Source: an uncultured Porphyromonadaceae bacterium (GTDB lineage Bacteria > Bacteroidota > Bacteroidia > Bacteroidales > Muribaculaceae). Taken from it: DNA of 41,809 bases. Both the position numbers and the translations under genes were made by a program. Positions 8,270-17,398 of this stretch are shown here, one piece after another. The stretch lies in the NCBI GenBank assembly GCA_947177405.1, contig CAMWUJ010000022.1:1-41809 (forward strand). The letters are read 5' to 3'. Within the stretch, counting starts at the first letter, position 1, and each line of letters opens with the position of its first letter. The notes beneath the pieces were generated by a model that saw nothing but the letters and a program-made list of their open reading frames with translations, was not told the origin of the DNA and made no database searches.

Positions 8270-9842
8270 ATCCTATGGCTTTGAATGCGTTAATGAGTAA
8301 AGAACGATTTTCGTCTTGGCGTGCGAGAAGTTTCTTGACCATTGCTCCTGCATCAGCAAGCACAGTATCATAATCAAGTTCGTTATCGCGGTCAATGAAC
8401 TTAATATAACGGCTTGGTACGAGACTCCAATTATTAGCTTCAAGAGTGTCGATGCCAACTGCTCGGTATAGCTCTGGCCTCTCGTATTTGTATGGTTCAG
8501 CTTCGGTCTGCCAGTCGGTGTAAATTTTATGGGCAGCAGCAATTTGTTCGTCGGAGAGTTTTACATATTTCTTTTCGTAGACGTTTCCGCTCCACGAACG
8601 CAGGTCAACGAAAAGAATTTCATTCTTGCGGTTGCGAAGTTTACGACCATTCTCAATTCCTCCTCGCTTGTTCTCGTTCAGAATCCAAAGGGTAACGGAA
8701 ATATCAGTGGCATAAAACATTTCGCGTGGCAACACTATAATAGCCTCAATTTTATCTTCTTTGATAAGATTTTCACGAATCTTAACCGTATCCTCATCGT
8801 CAAGAGCACCATTAGCAAGTAAGAAACCGGCGCGGCCTTTACCCTCTTTGAGTTTGGAGAGCATATGGAGAATCCAAGCGTAATTAGCATTACTCTCCGG
8901 CGGACGACCGTAACCTTTCCAACGAACATCGTTTTCTAAGGATGATACATACCATCTTTTTAGGTTGAAGGGTGGATTTGCCATTATGTAGTCAAAAGTA
9001 CGTCCACGATGCATATCTTGTGTAAACGTTGAAGCATGGCGGTCGCCCAAGTTATACTCAATGCCGCGCACAGCAAGATTCATTTTGGCAAGACGGTAGG
9101 TCGTAGGATCAGATTCCTGACCGTAAACACTTACATTAAGTGAGTTCCCTCCATGTTGCTCAACGAATTTTGCACACTGCACAAACATGCCTCCTGAACC
9201 ACAACAAGGATCATATAGAGTGCCATCGAAAGGTTCAATAAGTGTGGCAATGAGTTCTACAATAGAGTGGGGAGTATAGAACTCGCCATCCTCCTTGCTG
9301 TCTTTCGCCTGAATTGCATATGCCTGTAAGAAGTATTCGTAGACTCGACCAATTAAATCTTTTTCTCTGAATTTTTTGTGAGTAATCTTATCTATTTCGT
9401 CCATTACCTCCTTGATGACATTGCCCTCGGTACCGGAGTTGACAAATAAGGCTGCTGGTAACGCATTCTTTAATTTAGCTTCGGACTCCATGAGTTTTGA
9501 AGCAGCATCATCAAGAGCTACAGCAAGTTTATTTGGCGCAGTAAGTTTTAGAGACTCCCAATCCGTTTCTGGCGTTAGCATAAAAACTCCCTTTTCTCCA
9601 AAAGCGGTGCGCTTTTGGGAGATAAGCATTTCTGCATATTCTGGGTCATCGGCATTTTCCTCTCGAATTTCCTTACAGCGGTCATGGTATCGCTCGGATA
9701 TGAATTTGAGAAAAACAAGCGTAAGAACCATATCGCGCTTATCGCTGAGAGCGGCGCGACCGCGAAGTGAATCGCGGCAACTGAGCAATATATCTTCAAG
9801 GACTTCCTCTTTCTGCTTTTTGGTCGTCGTTTTCTTAGCCAT
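8256..9842 (-). CDS. hsdM: Type I restriction enzyme, M (N6-adenine methyltransferase) subunit
   Basis: HsdM methylates adenine in the target bound by HsdS and is also needed for restriction. The ATG at 9842 gives 528 residues; a TTG at 9848 would add two. An N-terminal helical HsdM_N domain (LEDILLSCRDSLRGRA onward) precedes the Rossmann methyltransferase domain. That domain has the SAM-binding motif DPCCGSGGMF near 211-220 and the catalytic NPPF near 289-292, preceded by GEFYTPHSIVELI as usual for HsdM. It is the first gene of the hsdM-hsdS-hsdR run, 59 bases after the upstream membrane-protein gene, on the same strand. Confidence 0.97.
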   Translation of the reverse strand: MAKKTTTKKQKEEVLEDILLSCRDSLRGRAALSDKRDMVLTLVFLKFISERYHDRCKEIREENADDPEYAEMLISQKRTAFGEKGVFMLTPETDWESLKLTAPNKLAVALDDAASKLMESEAKLKNALPAALFVNSGTEGNVIKEVMDEIDKITHKKFREKDLIGRVYEYFLQAYAIQAKDSKEDGEFYTPHSIVELIATLIEPFDGTLYDPCCGSGGMFVQCAKFVEQHGGNSLNVSVYGQESDPTTYRLAKMNLAVRGIEYNLGDRHASTFTQDMHRGRTFDYIMANPPFNLKRWYVSSLENDVRWKGYGRPPESNANYAWILHMLSKLKEGKGRAGFLLANGALDDEDTVKIRENLIKEDKIEAIIVLPREMFYATDISVTLWILNENKRGGIENGRKLRNRKNEILFVDLRSWSGNVYEKKYVKLSDEQIAAAHKIYTDWQTEAEPYKYERPELYRAVGIDTLEANNWSLVPSRYIKFIDRDNELDYDTVLADAGAMVKKLLARQDENRSLLINAFKAIGYDAE

Positions 9843-9901
9843 AATCAAAATTTTAATTCATCTCGATGAGATTCAATTAATGTTGAAGATAAAGGTTAAA
9901 C

Positions 9902-10747
9902 CTATTTGTCTGTCCCTTCACTTTGTAATAGTGTCTTTAATCTTAATGTTTCATCAAGATAGACCTTTGTAATCAAATCCCACGTTTTATCCAAAAACTT
10001 TGGATCAACGACATCCAATCTTTTTTCTAATAAACTATCTAACCAAGCTTTTGGCTTTTCATCATTAAGTTGTTGGAATTCCTTCGCAATTATTTCTTTA
10101 AGGACAGGACTTGAATGCTTATCTATTAAAATATTCTGTCTAATATAGGTTGATGATAAATTGAGATATGAAGTTATAACCTCAATATCCAATAAAACAG
10201 TATTATAATACGAAATAACACGTCCCTGCTCGGATATAAGATTCAAATAGGCTTTTGTTGGTTCTGCAATCATGTATAATTGGCTTTGTCTTTCTGCCTC
10301 AACAGAATTTGCAAATTCCTGTTTTATAAGTATTATTGGGCTTTCTGAATTGCATCTGAAAACATTTACAATTTCAACAAGATTATTATAGGAAAAAGTC
10401 CTGTAAAAATAGTTACCTGCTTCTTTGAATAGCTTTAGATTATCATAACCAATTTGATAAAGCATTAGATTATTCTGTATTTTGCGATTCTGCTGATTCT
10501 CAAATTGATTCTGTTCAAGTTGCTTATGTAGAACAAAAAGTGTTACACCAGCCATAATCGTAGATCCTAAGTAACCACCCCAGAAACTAAGCCAGGCTGA
10601 ACTTCCGGCATTATTAAAGAATGGAATAGAGAAGTAGCATGCTACATTTAAAATCAATGGTATGATTACGAAAATAATAGCTAACGCCTTATACTTTCGT
10701 AGGAATGTCCATAAGTAATTTCGTGTTGTATGATTCTTTATGTCCAT
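9902..10747 (-). CDS. Hypothetical two-helix membrane protein upstream of hsdM
   Basis: The 281-residue protein has two predicted transmembrane helices, at about 22-42 (ALAIIFVIIPLILNVACYF) and 50-72 (WLSFWGGYLGSTIMAGVTLF). A roughly 205-residue polar helical domain follows, probably cytoplasmic given the basic N-terminus and the Gln/Asn/Lys-rich stretch after helix 2. Proteins of this shape occur beside restriction systems and putative abortive-infection genes, but I cannot assign a family. The gene is AT-rich, lies 20 bases after the DUF3791 gene at 10769-10990 and 59 bases before hsdM, all on the same strand, so co-transcription is likely. Confidence 0.75.
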   Translation of the reverse strand: MDIKNHTTRNYLWTFLRKYKALAIIFVIIPLILNVACYFSIPFFNNAGSSAWLSFWGGYLGSTIMAGVTLFVLHKQLEQNQFENQQNRKIQNNLMLYQIGYDNLKLFKEAGNYFYRTFSYNNLVEIVNVFRCNSESPIILIKQEFANSVEAERQSQLYMIAEPTKAYLNLISEQGRVISYYNTVLLDIEVITSYLNLSSTYIRQNILIDKHSSPVLKEIIAKEFQQLNDEKPKAWLDSLLEKRLDVVDPKFLDKTWDLITKVYLDETLRLKTLLQSEGTDK

Positions 10748-10768
10748 AAAATACGATGTTTGTTATAT

Positions 10769-10990
10769 TTATGCTACTTTGCCGGTTTCGATTTCTGATT
10801 TAAGGAACTGGAAGATATAGACTGCCCCCTGATAATAAAGGCCACATTCGGGGTCGTTGAGCTTGGCGAAGGTGATGGATGAATAAAGCTCGTCAAGGGC
10901 GCGGTGTATGTCCCAGCCATATTCAGCCATAAGCATTTCAGCGAGTTCGGCCGCAAGGCATTCTATTTGGAACTGTATATCTTGTGTCAT
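10769..10990 (-). CDS. DUF3791 domain protein (73 aa), partner of the DUF3990 protein
   Basis: This small acidic helical protein (QIECLAAELAEMLMAEYGWD, then IHRALDELYSSITFAKL and a Gly-Tyr-Tyr segment) has the look of DUF3791 proteins, which are commonly encoded next to DUF3990 genes. Its ATG overlaps the stop of the DUF3990 gene (ATGA at 10987-10990), so the two are translationally coupled. An antitoxin or immunity role is inferred from the pairing and not known. It ends 21 bases before the start of the downstream membrane-protein gene. The first gene of the cassette (11472-11696) is a second, diverged DUF3791 member. Confidence 0.8.
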   Translation of the reverse strand: MTQDIQFQIECLAAELAEMLMAEYGWDIHRALDELYSSITFAKLNDPECGLYYQGAVYIFQFLKSEIETGKVA

Positions 10991-11475
10991 AATTCGATGC
11001 GTTTTAAGAGTTTTACGGCTTTTGGGGTACCGAAGAAGTATTGGATGGCATGGTCGCCCTTAAATCTCAGTTCTTCGACCAATGCTGATGCCGACAGATA
11101 GCCCATTATGAAACGGCGAATTTGAACACCAACTGTATCATCGGCAATAGGTCCTATAACAATATCATAAGGATGAGCCGGAACATCGGAGTTATTCTTT
11201 CGATTCATCACGACAAATTCTGCCCACTCTTCGGAGTAGTTATGAAAGACCTTTATGTTCATCCCATTCTTAATAGCTTCGTCTTCATCAAATTCAAAGC
11301 AGGATAATGTGGGAGTCCCTTCGTTGAGAAATCGTGTTGTTCGAGCTGCCATCTCCATAGCTTGGTCGGGATTTGCATTGAGATAGAAACCTTGTCCGAA
11401 ATCCTTGCCACGCTTACTGCGTGAGAGGTCAATCTGCTCAATTGCTACGTTTGAACCGTGATAGAGACGTTTCAT
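10987..11475 (-). CDS. DUF3990 protein, ADP-ribosyltransferase-like fold, probable toxin
   Basis: The 162-residue protein begins MKRLYHGSNVAIEQID and contains DFGQGFYLN at about 25-33. Together with the later WAEFV (Glu86) these resemble the H-Y-E style core of ADP-ribosyltransferase folds: His in YHGS, Tyr in GFYLN, Glu in AEFV. DUF3990 proteins have been proposed to be ART-like toxins; transfer of ADP-ribose to a cellular target is inference. The gene sits between two DUF3791 genes with 4-base ATGA overlaps on both sides, so the three are probably made as a unit. Length and motifs look complete. Confidence 0.82.
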   Translation of the reverse strand: MKRLYHGSNVAIEQIDLSRSKRGKDFGQGFYLNANPDQAMEMAARTTRFLNEGTPTLSCFEFDEDEAIKNGMNIKVFHNYSEEWAEFVVMNRKNNSDVPAHPYDIVIGPIADDTVGVQIRRFIMGYLSASALVEELRFKGDHAIQYFFGTPKAVKLLKRIEL

Positions 11476-11696
11476 ATCCTACCTCCTTCCCGTTGGCAAA
11501 TAACTTGGAGGTCTGAAACAGCATCGTCGATGGAGAGGGTATGCTCGGCAGCATAGCAATCAAGAAGGAAATCAATACCTGTGAAACGGCGCAGATAGGC
11601 GTAGGCCTGCATATTGGAGAGGTTAAATCGCTGCGCGAAAGCTCCAACGCACGACACTACATATTCTATTCGGTTAAAAATTTCTTTCTTGTCCAT
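11472..11696 (-). CDS. DUF3791 domain protein (74 aa), first gene of the DUF3990 cassette
   Basis: A short helical protein with the DUF3791 pattern: an N-terminal helix (IFNRIEYVVSCVGAFAQRF), then NMQAYAYLRRFTGIDFLLD and a C-terminal helix (SIDDAVSDLQVICQ). Its stop overlaps the DUF3990 start (ATGA, 11472-11475). It differs clearly in sequence from the other DUF3791 member at 10769-10990, so this is not a recent tandem copy. A TAG two bases before its ATG ends a short relic resembling the C-terminus of an XRE regulator, which suggests the cassette once had a coupled regulator upstream. Confidence 0.82.
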   Translation of the reverse strand: MDKKEIFNRIEYVVSCVGAFAQRFNLSNMQAYAYLRRFTGIDFLLDCYAAEHTLSIDDAVSDLQVICQREGGRI

Positions 11697-11698
11697 TA

Positions 11699-11767
11699 CT
11701 ATGCTTTATTGCTTACGATTAAGTCTTTTACATCAATGTCAAGTAATTCTGAAATACTCACAAGCGT
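11699..11767 (-). pseudogene. Possible relic of an XRE-type regulator C-terminus, in a 316-base intergenic stretch
   Basis: On the minus strand the frame ending at TAG 11699-11701 reads TLVSISELLDIDVKDLIVSN and then KA. SISELLDIDVKDL is typical of the end of XRE-family helix-turn-helix proteins (gVSisELl). The frame is closed by a TAA just upstream (11768-11770), while another frame there reads VSIANEMASRKINACEYF, so any gene here is broken by frameshifts. The stop lies two bases before the DUF3791 ATG, the spacing expected of an operon partner. The rest of 11697-12012 holds only the valS terminator; I see no other gene in it. Confidence 0.3.
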
Positions 11768-11904
11768 TTATCTTCCGTGATGCCATTTCATTTGCTATGC
11801 TTACTTGTTACACTATTTTGATGTTTAACGTAAAGTTACAAAGAAATTCTTAGATTACAATCGAAACAGGCATAAAATTGCAGTTTGAAATTAAAATCCA
11901 ATAG

Positions 11905-11936
11905 AAAGGGAAGACATTTAATGATGCCTTCCCTTT
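11905..11936 (-). terminator. Probable terminator of valS
   Basis: Inverted repeat with 9-bp arms, AAAGGGAAG at 11905-11913 and CTTCCCTTT at 11928-11936, partly extended inward after one mismatch. It lies 77 bases past the valS stop in the direction of transcription. The trailing T-tract is weak. It separates valS from the accessory operon. Confidence 0.6.
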
Positions 11937-12012
11937 ATCTAAAATTTAGAGTGTGTTTACTTTAAAACGAATTAATAGAAGTATTTAGAATACAACTCTA
12001 ATAATCAGAATC

Positions 12013-14640
12013 TTATTTTGTCAAGGCTGCGATTGAAGCCTTGATGGCAGCAAGTTTCTCCTGAGCGTCGCTGCGCTTCTTATGCTCCATAGCCACGACA
12101 GCTTCCGGAGCGTTGGCTACGAATTTTTCATTGCTGAGCTTCTTCTCAACCCCGGCAAGGAATTTCTCGTAATATGCGAGGTCTTTGTTCAGCTTCTCAA
12201 GTTCCTCCTCTACATTTATCTTGCTTTCAAGAGGGATGCTGTATTCCGTTGCTCCGACAATAAAGGCTGAGGCTGTGGGATTCTTCTCCTCTACCATCTC
12301 GATTGCAGAGAGATTGCCCATCTTTGTTAGGACGGCATCGAGGAGGGTATCGTGTGATCCTTTGATGTTAAGGACAAGGGGTTCTTTCTGTGGGAGCTGC
12401 TTCTGCTTGCGGACAGTGCGGATACCGGCGATCACCTCTTTAAGATGCTCGAATGAGGCAACGATGTTGCTATCTGTCTCCTCTGGCTTGGGAAGCTGCG
12501 CTATCATGATGCTTTCCCCTTCCTTACGTTCAGCCAGATGTTGCCAAAGCTCCTCAGTGATGAAGGGCATGAAAGGATGAAGGAGGCGGAGAAGAGTGTC
12601 GAAGAAACCGAGGGTCTCCTCATAGGTTTTGGCATCCATCGGATGTCCGTAAGCCGGCTTTACAATCTCAAGATACCAGGAAGAGAATTCATCCCAGAAC
12701 AGCTTATAAACTGCCATGAGAGCTTCCGAGATACGGAACTTGCCCATGAGGTCATCAACTTCAGCAAGGGTGTTGTTAAGGACAGCCTTGAACCATTTCA
12801 CTGCCAACTTAGAGCTTTCCGGCTGCGCGATGGAGGAATCAACGTTCCAGCCTTTCACAAGACGGAAGGCATTCCAGATTTTGTTGCAGAAGTTACGTCC
12901 CTGCTCGCAAAGGGAATCATCATACATAATATCATGACCTGCCGGCGCACCAAGCATAAGCCCCATGCGCACACCGTCGGCACCGAACTTCTCAATAAGA
13001 TCGAGAGGATCGGGGGAGTTGCCGAGCGATTTAGACATCTTGCGTCCGATCTTGTCGCGCACGATACCGGTGAAATAGACGTTGCGGAAAGGACAGTCGC
13101 CGGCAAATTCATATCCGGCCATAATCATACGAGCCACCCAGAAGAAGATGATATCCGGACCTGTAACAAGGTCGGAAGTAGGGTAGTAATACTTGAATTC
13201 CTTATTCTCCGGGTCAAGTATGCCGTTGAAAAGGGAGATAGGCCAGAGCCAGGATGAGAACCAGGTGTCGAGACAATCGGGATCGCGCTTCAGATCGTCG
13301 AGGGTGAGGGCAGCATTGCCTGTTTTCTCGATTGCCTTTACCAACGCTTCCTCTTCATTCTCTGCAACCACAAAGCCGCCTTCGGGGAGGAACCATGCCG
13401 GAATCTGATGTCCCCACCATAGCTGGCGAGAAATACACCAGTCCTTGATGTTGGTCATCCAGTGGCGATAGGTGTTCTTGAATTTGGAGGGGACGAACTT
13501 TATGTCGCCATCCTCTACAGCCTGGAGAGCGGGCTTTGCAAGGTCTTCCATCTTTACGAACCATTGCATAGAGAGCTTAGGCTCGATCTCTGCGTCAGTG
13601 CGCTCCGAATGACCCACTTTGTTCACATAATTCTCAACCTTCTCCACAAGACCGGCCTCCTTGAGGTCTTCCATTATTTTCTTGCGGACATCAAAGCGGT
13701 CCATGCCTACATACATTCCGCCGGCTTCCGATATGGTTCCGTTATCGTTGAAAATGTCAATGGAGGGGAGGTTATACTTATCGCCAAGCATATAGTCGTT
13801 CACATCGTGAGCCGGAGTGACTTTCAGGCATCCTGTACCGAAATCCATCTCAACATAATCATCCATGATGATAGGAACGGAGCGACCCACGAGAGGCACG
13901 ATTACGCGCTTCCCTTTGAGCCAGGTGTAACGCTCATCGTTGGGATTGACGCATACGGCGGTATCTCCGAGTATTGTCTCAGGGCGGGTAGTGGCAACAA
14001 CTATATATTTATCCTCTTCCCCTTCCACCTTATAGCGGAGATGGAAAAGATGGCTCTGCTCCTCCTTATAGATAACTTCCTCATCGGAGAGGGCGGTAAG
14101 AGCGGAAGGATCCCAGTTGACCATTCTCACGCCGCGATAGATAAGACCCTTGTCGTAGAGATGGTTGAACACCTTTATTACCGACTTTGAGCGTATCTCA
14201 TCCATAGTGAAGGCAGTGCGTTCCCAGTCGCATGAAGCGCCCAATTTGCGGAGCTGCTTCAGGATAATTCCGCCATACTTATCAGTCCAGTCCCAGGCAT
14301 GTTTCAGGAATTCCTCGCGGGAAAGATCATTCTTCTTTATGCCGTCGGCTGCTAATTTAGCCACAACCTTCGCCTCAGTCGAAATGGCCGCATGGTCTGT
14401 CCCCGGCACCCACAGTGCATTCTTTCCGGTCATACGGGCGCGGCGCACAAGGATATCCTGGATCGTATTGTTCAGCATGTGTCCCATGTGGAGAACGCCT
14501 GTTACGTTAGGCGGCGGGATCACGATTGTATAGGGTTCGCGGTCATCGGGTTCGGAACGGAAAAGCTTGTTTTCCATCCAATACTCATACCATTTCTCTT
14601 CTACCTCAGCGGGAGAATATTTGGTGGCTAATTCGTTCAT
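12013..14640 (-). CDS. valS: Valine--tRNA ligase
   Basis: ValRS charges tRNA-Val with valine using ATP and edits mischarged threonine. The 875-residue length is normal. The class I signatures are present: [15 protein letters not shown] at about 42-56 (HIGH-type motif) and [10 protein letters not shown] near 530-540 (KMSKS). The CP1 editing domain lies between ([17 protein letters not shown] near 215-235), followed by the anticodon-binding domain and a C-terminal coiled-coil arm ([20 protein letters not shown] onward). It is a single housekeeping gene between two accessory blocks, with a terminator at 11905-11936 and a possible -7 box at 14678-14685. Confidence 0.99.
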   Translation of the reverse strand: MNELATKYSPAEVEEKWYEYWMENKLFRSEPDDREPYTIVIPPPNVTGVLHMGHMLNNTIQDILVRRARMTGKNALWVPGTDHAAISTEAKVVAKLAADGIKKNDLSREEFLKHAWDWTDKYGGIILKQLRKLGASCDWERTAFTMDEIRSKSVIKVFNHLYDKGLIYRGVRMVNWDPSALTALSDEEVIYKEEQSHLFHLRYKVEGEEDKYIVVATTRPETILGDTAVCVNPNDERYTWLKGKRVIVPLVGRSVPIIMDDYVEMDFGTGCLKVTPAHDVNDYMLGDKYNLPSIDIFNDNGTISEAGGMYVGMDRFDVRKKIMEDLKEAGLVEKVENYVNKVGHSERTDAEIEPKLSMQWFVKMEDLAKPALQAVEDGDIKFVPSKFKNTYRHWMTNIKDWCISRQLWWGHQIPAWFLPEGGFVVAENEEEALVKAIEKTGNAALTLDDLKRDPDCLDTWFSSWLWPISLFNGILDPENKEFKYYYPTSDLVTGPDIIFFWVARMIMAGYEFAGDCPFRNVYFTGIVRDKIGRKMSKSLGNSPDPLDLIEKFGADGVRMGLMLGAPAGHDIMYDDSLCEQGRNFCNKIWNAFRLVKGWNVDSSIAQPESSKLAVKWFKAVLNNTLAEVDDLMGKFRISEALMAVYKLFWDEFSSWYLEIVKPAYGHPMDAKTYEETLGFFDTLLRLLHPFMPFITEELWQHLAERKEGESIMIAQLPKPEETDSNIVASFEHLKEVIAGIRTVRKQKQLPQKEPLVLNIKGSHDTLLDAVLTKMGNLSAIEMVEEKNPTASAFIVGATEYSIPLESKINVEEELEKLNKDLAYYEKFLAGVEKKLSNEKFVANAPEAVVAMEHKKRSDAQEKLAAIKASIAALTK

Positions 14641-14677
14641 TTTTTATTGTTATTGCTTTTATTGCTATTTTAAAGAA

Positions 14678-14685
14678 CAAAATTA
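14678..14685 (-). promoter_or_regulatory. Candidate -7 box for valS
   Basis: On the minus strand TAATTTTG matches the Bacteroidetes -7 consensus TAnnTTTG, 38 bases upstream of the valS ATG. The upstream -33 element is poor (T-rich only). The rest of the gap up to 14870 is AT-rich, with no gene seen. Confidence 0.4.
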
Positions 14686-14874
14686 ATAAAAATCTTTGAG
14701 AAAAGGAGAAGCAGGAGCTAAAAAGAGAAAAAGAGTGTTATACTAAGGTTATTCCATTTTTACAGCAAGTTTACGGTGTTTATGGAATATCTGCAAATAC
14801 TTACCTTTTTATTGAATGTGGTAGAAGGTAAAAGGTAAGGATAAAAAGATTCTAAGAAAGAAGAAATAGAAAAA

Positions 14875-14905
14875 AACGTTAGATTTGCTTAAACAATCTA
14901 CCGTT
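14875..14905 (-). terminator. Terminator of the DUF262-HNH gene
   Basis: Inverted repeat with 11-bp arms and one mismatch, AACGTTAGATT at 14875-14885 and AATCTACCGTT at 14895-14905. It is followed on the minus strand by a run of Ts (complement of 14870-14876) and lies 32 bases past the stop codon. A classic rho-independent shape. Confidence 0.75.
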
Positions 14906-14936
14906 TTATATCTGAAAATTTTAATGTCTTAAAAAA

Positions 14937-16064
14937 TTAGTTGTCGCTTTTGCGACGATTGCAGTCAGCACATAACATTTGACAATTTTCGGCAATAGTT
15001 TTTCCACCTAGACTCCAAGGTTTTATATGGTCTCCTTGCATCTCAGTAATTTCAAAATGCTTTCCGCATTTAGGGCAGATTCCATTTTGGCGCTCATAAG
15101 CCTCTCTTTTCATACTATCTGTGAAAGAGCGGATATTAAGTTTACGTTCATCACCGGAAAGCAAATACTCGTAAATGCCTTTTTTACTTGTTACGTCATC
15201 ATCCATCATTAGTCGTTTGATTTCATCTTCAAGGACTGATGCACTGTATGTATTATTCTTGAACCTGTTATAGAATAATCCCCAATCCAAGCCTTTCATT
15301 TCTCGACGATATTTGGGGAATATAGTCTTAATCCAAGCGATAACTAGTTGAAAATATTGCCATTCAGCATCAGCATTTGTATCATGTTGATGTGTAGCCA
15401 TATACTTTTTAATTTCATCATCACCTCCCCCATTAGTAATCCAACTAAGGACTTTTTCAAGTATTTCCTGACGTATTGGGTTGCCGGGAATATAATCATG
15501 TCCCAGTTTAAATGCCACACAGTTTGATTTACTGAATTTTCTTTTTGCAGCACTTAACCAGGGACCGGGGAAGGCGGCATTTCTTAATTCTTGCTTGGTA
15601 AGTTTCTCTCCAGCTATATTGATAATCTCAAACCAATCAAGTTTTTCATCGTCTGTACCATTCTCACAGATATAAATTTGCAGAGGATAGTTGAGGAAGT
15701 GTTCTACTTGATTCTCGGAAAGATTAGTAAATGCTTTTGGAGTCCCTTTAATATTTACGAAAAACTCCCCCTCAGCATAGGAACAAATGCTAAGAGTCCT
15801 TTGTTGACCGTCAAGCAGTTCATACGTATCATCGTCATTTTTTACCCAATACATCACATTTAGCGGAAAACCCTTAAAAATAGAGTTAATCACTTCCTCC
15901 TGTTGTTTTGGAGAATAGACAAATTCACGCTGGTATTGAGGACGAATGTTTAATTTACCACCGAAACCAACAACACCTTCTTCTTCATTATCTTCAAAAC
16001 CATCTATCAATTCACGAATTAGAATAGTTTTTGGAGATATTTTCATTTTCAGTTCAGTTTGCAT
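14937..16064 (-). CDS. DUF262 and HNH endonuclease domain protein, probable restriction partner of the EcoRI-type methylase
   Basis: The 375-residue protein has an N-terminal DUF262 (ParB/Srx-like NTPase) domain with QYQREFVYSPKQQEEVI near 43-59 and the DGQQRT motif at 85-90. A helical middle follows, then a C-terminal zinc-finger HNH nuclease (CPKC at 330-333, GDHIKP with His346, Asn360, CADC at 365-368). This combination is seen in GmrSD and SspE-type nucleases that sense modified DNA, but an HNH module coupled to DUF262 beside a methylase more likely cuts unmodified DNA; that reading is inference. It starts 17 bases after the methylase stop, on the same strand, and a terminator follows. 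Confidence 0.88.
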   Translation of the reverse strand: MQTELKMKISPKTILIRELIDGFEDNEEEGVVGFGGKLNIRPQYQREFVYSPKQQEEVINSIFKGFPLNVMYWVKNDDDTYELLDGQQRTLSICSYAEGEFFVNIKGTPKAFTNLSENQVEHFLNYPLQIYICENGTDDEKLDWFEIINIAGEKLTKQELRNAAFPGPWLSAAKRKFSKSNCVAFKLGHDYIPGNPIRQEILEKVLSWITNGGGDDEIKKYMATHQHDTNADAEWQYFQLVIAWIKTIFPKYRREMKGLDWGLFYNRFKNNTYSASVLEDEIKRLMMDDDVTSKKGIYEYLLSGDERKLNIRSFTDSMKREAYERQNGICPKCGKHFEITEMQGDHIKPWSLGGKTIAENCQMLCADCNRRKSDN

Positions 16065-16081
16065 TTCTTTTTTCCTTATGA

Positions 16082-17272
16082 TTATCCGAGCATACGTAAT
16101 TTTGCCATTATTTTACCTTCAGCATTTTTAATCATGCCTACAATTGAGGTTTCGAATAACGATTCTTGCATATTTGCTCTTTCCGTTGACCTTTGTATCT
16201 CTTGGGTCATTGAGCAATCCAGCGACTCTTGAGTTTGATGAATATTCGCTTGTAAAGCCGTATCCCCCCTTGTAACTGGCTGACTTACACCACTTTGTGA
16301 GCTCCAAAGACCATTAGAGAATCCTTTGCCCTCGCTTTCGGTTGCGCCATATATTTCAAATTGTTCCGGATTATATTTATCAAGGAAAATTATAGGCACT
16401 CCCATATAACCCTCATAGTCCATTGGAATATCCGCCACACGTCCAACTTCAATAGCATCGTAATTATCGTATTTAGGATATTCTTCGGGCGAATATGTTT
16501 TATATAAATCTAATTCTTCGTGTCGTTTCTTGTGGTCAAGATTGGTATACCAACAAATATTTCCCATACTGCGCCATTTTTGACCAGATTCATCAACCCA
16601 ATAACGGGTAGCTCGCGGTTCGTAACTGTCGGGAACGGTAAATGCCATATCTCCGGATTTGTAACCAAGCCATAATTGATTATTACGAATTAAGGGGAAA
16701 ATTTCCTTATAGGTAATTGCATTTTGATTTCCTATGATAAGAAATTTCTTATCATACTCTATCAATTGAGCTACAAATTCTCTAAATAGAGAAAATGGAG
16801 GATTAGTTACCACTATATCAGCTTCCTTAAGTAACTCGATACACTCATCACTACGAAAATCTCCATTTCCTGAAAGCAAAACTGGAGGATTAGATTTTAG
16901 AATTTCTTTAACATCTAATAAATCAGTTGCACCGTCGCCATTAACGTCACTTACCTCAGTTAACTCTACTTTATAAGCCTTTCGTTCGGAAGTCGGTTGC
17001 TCATCGTAATTAAAAAGATTGAGTTCTCGTCCGACAATTGAGGAACCATCGAAGCAAGTACAGATTAACTTTTTTAACCCCCATGCATTGAAATTCAAAG
17101 CAAAGAATTTAAAAAAGTTGCTTTCAAAAGGATCATCACAATTGCACAACACTACCTTACCCTTGAAATGACGCTTATAATGCTTCAACTCCTGGGCAAT
17201 ATCGGGCATTTGAGTATAAAACTCATCTTGTTTAGCTTTTGCAGCCGCATTTAAACTTCTGTTTCCAGCCAT
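16082..17272 (-). CDS. EcoRI-family adenine-specific DNA methyltransferase
   Basis: The N-terminus (KAKQDEFYTQMPDIAQEL, then GKVVLCNCDDPFESNFFKFF) is strongly reminiscent of M.EcoRI-type methylases. The catalytic NPPF of N6-adenine methylases is at 157-160 (VTNPPFSLFREF). At 396 residues it is longer than M.EcoRI (about 326), with a polar Gln/Ser-rich C-terminal extension from about 315. Residues 109-120 (DVNGDGATDLLD) look like a calcium-binding EF-hand or dockerin loop. It is the first gene of a two-gene unit with the DUF262-HNH protein, and would protect host DNA. Target specificity cannot be read from the sequence. Confidence 0.92.
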   Translation of the reverse strand: MAGNRSLNAAAKAKQDEFYTQMPDIAQELKHYKRHFKGKVVLCNCDDPFESNFFKFFALNFNAWGLKKLICTCFDGSSIVGRELNLFNYDEQPTSERKAYKVELTEVSDVNGDGATDLLDVKEILKSNPPVLLSGNGDFRSDECIELLKEADIVVTNPPFSLFREFVAQLIEYDKKFLIIGNQNAITYKEIFPLIRNNQLWLGYKSGDMAFTVPDSYEPRATRYWVDESGQKWRSMGNICWYTNLDHKKRHEELDLYKTYSPEEYPKYDNYDAIEVGRVADIPMDYEGYMGVPIIFLDKYNPEQFEIYGATESEGKGFSNGLWSSQSGVSQPVTRGDTALQANIHQTQESLDCSMTQEIQRSTERANMQESLFETSIVGMIKNAEGKIMAKLRMLG

Positions 17273-17398
17273 ATAGGATGAAGATTTCGTATATGATAAA
17301 TTAACTGTAAATTATAAAAATATTTGAGATATAAAATATGAGATGGTTGGGTTGGATGTGAGCCAAGCCTTATTTCCTTATAATAATAATAATAAGGA

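Noticed and set aside
12538..14190. Long plus-strand frames of 239 and 242 residues over valS
   Set aside because: They mirror valS codons on the opposite strand, show no family motifs, and valS itself is intact.
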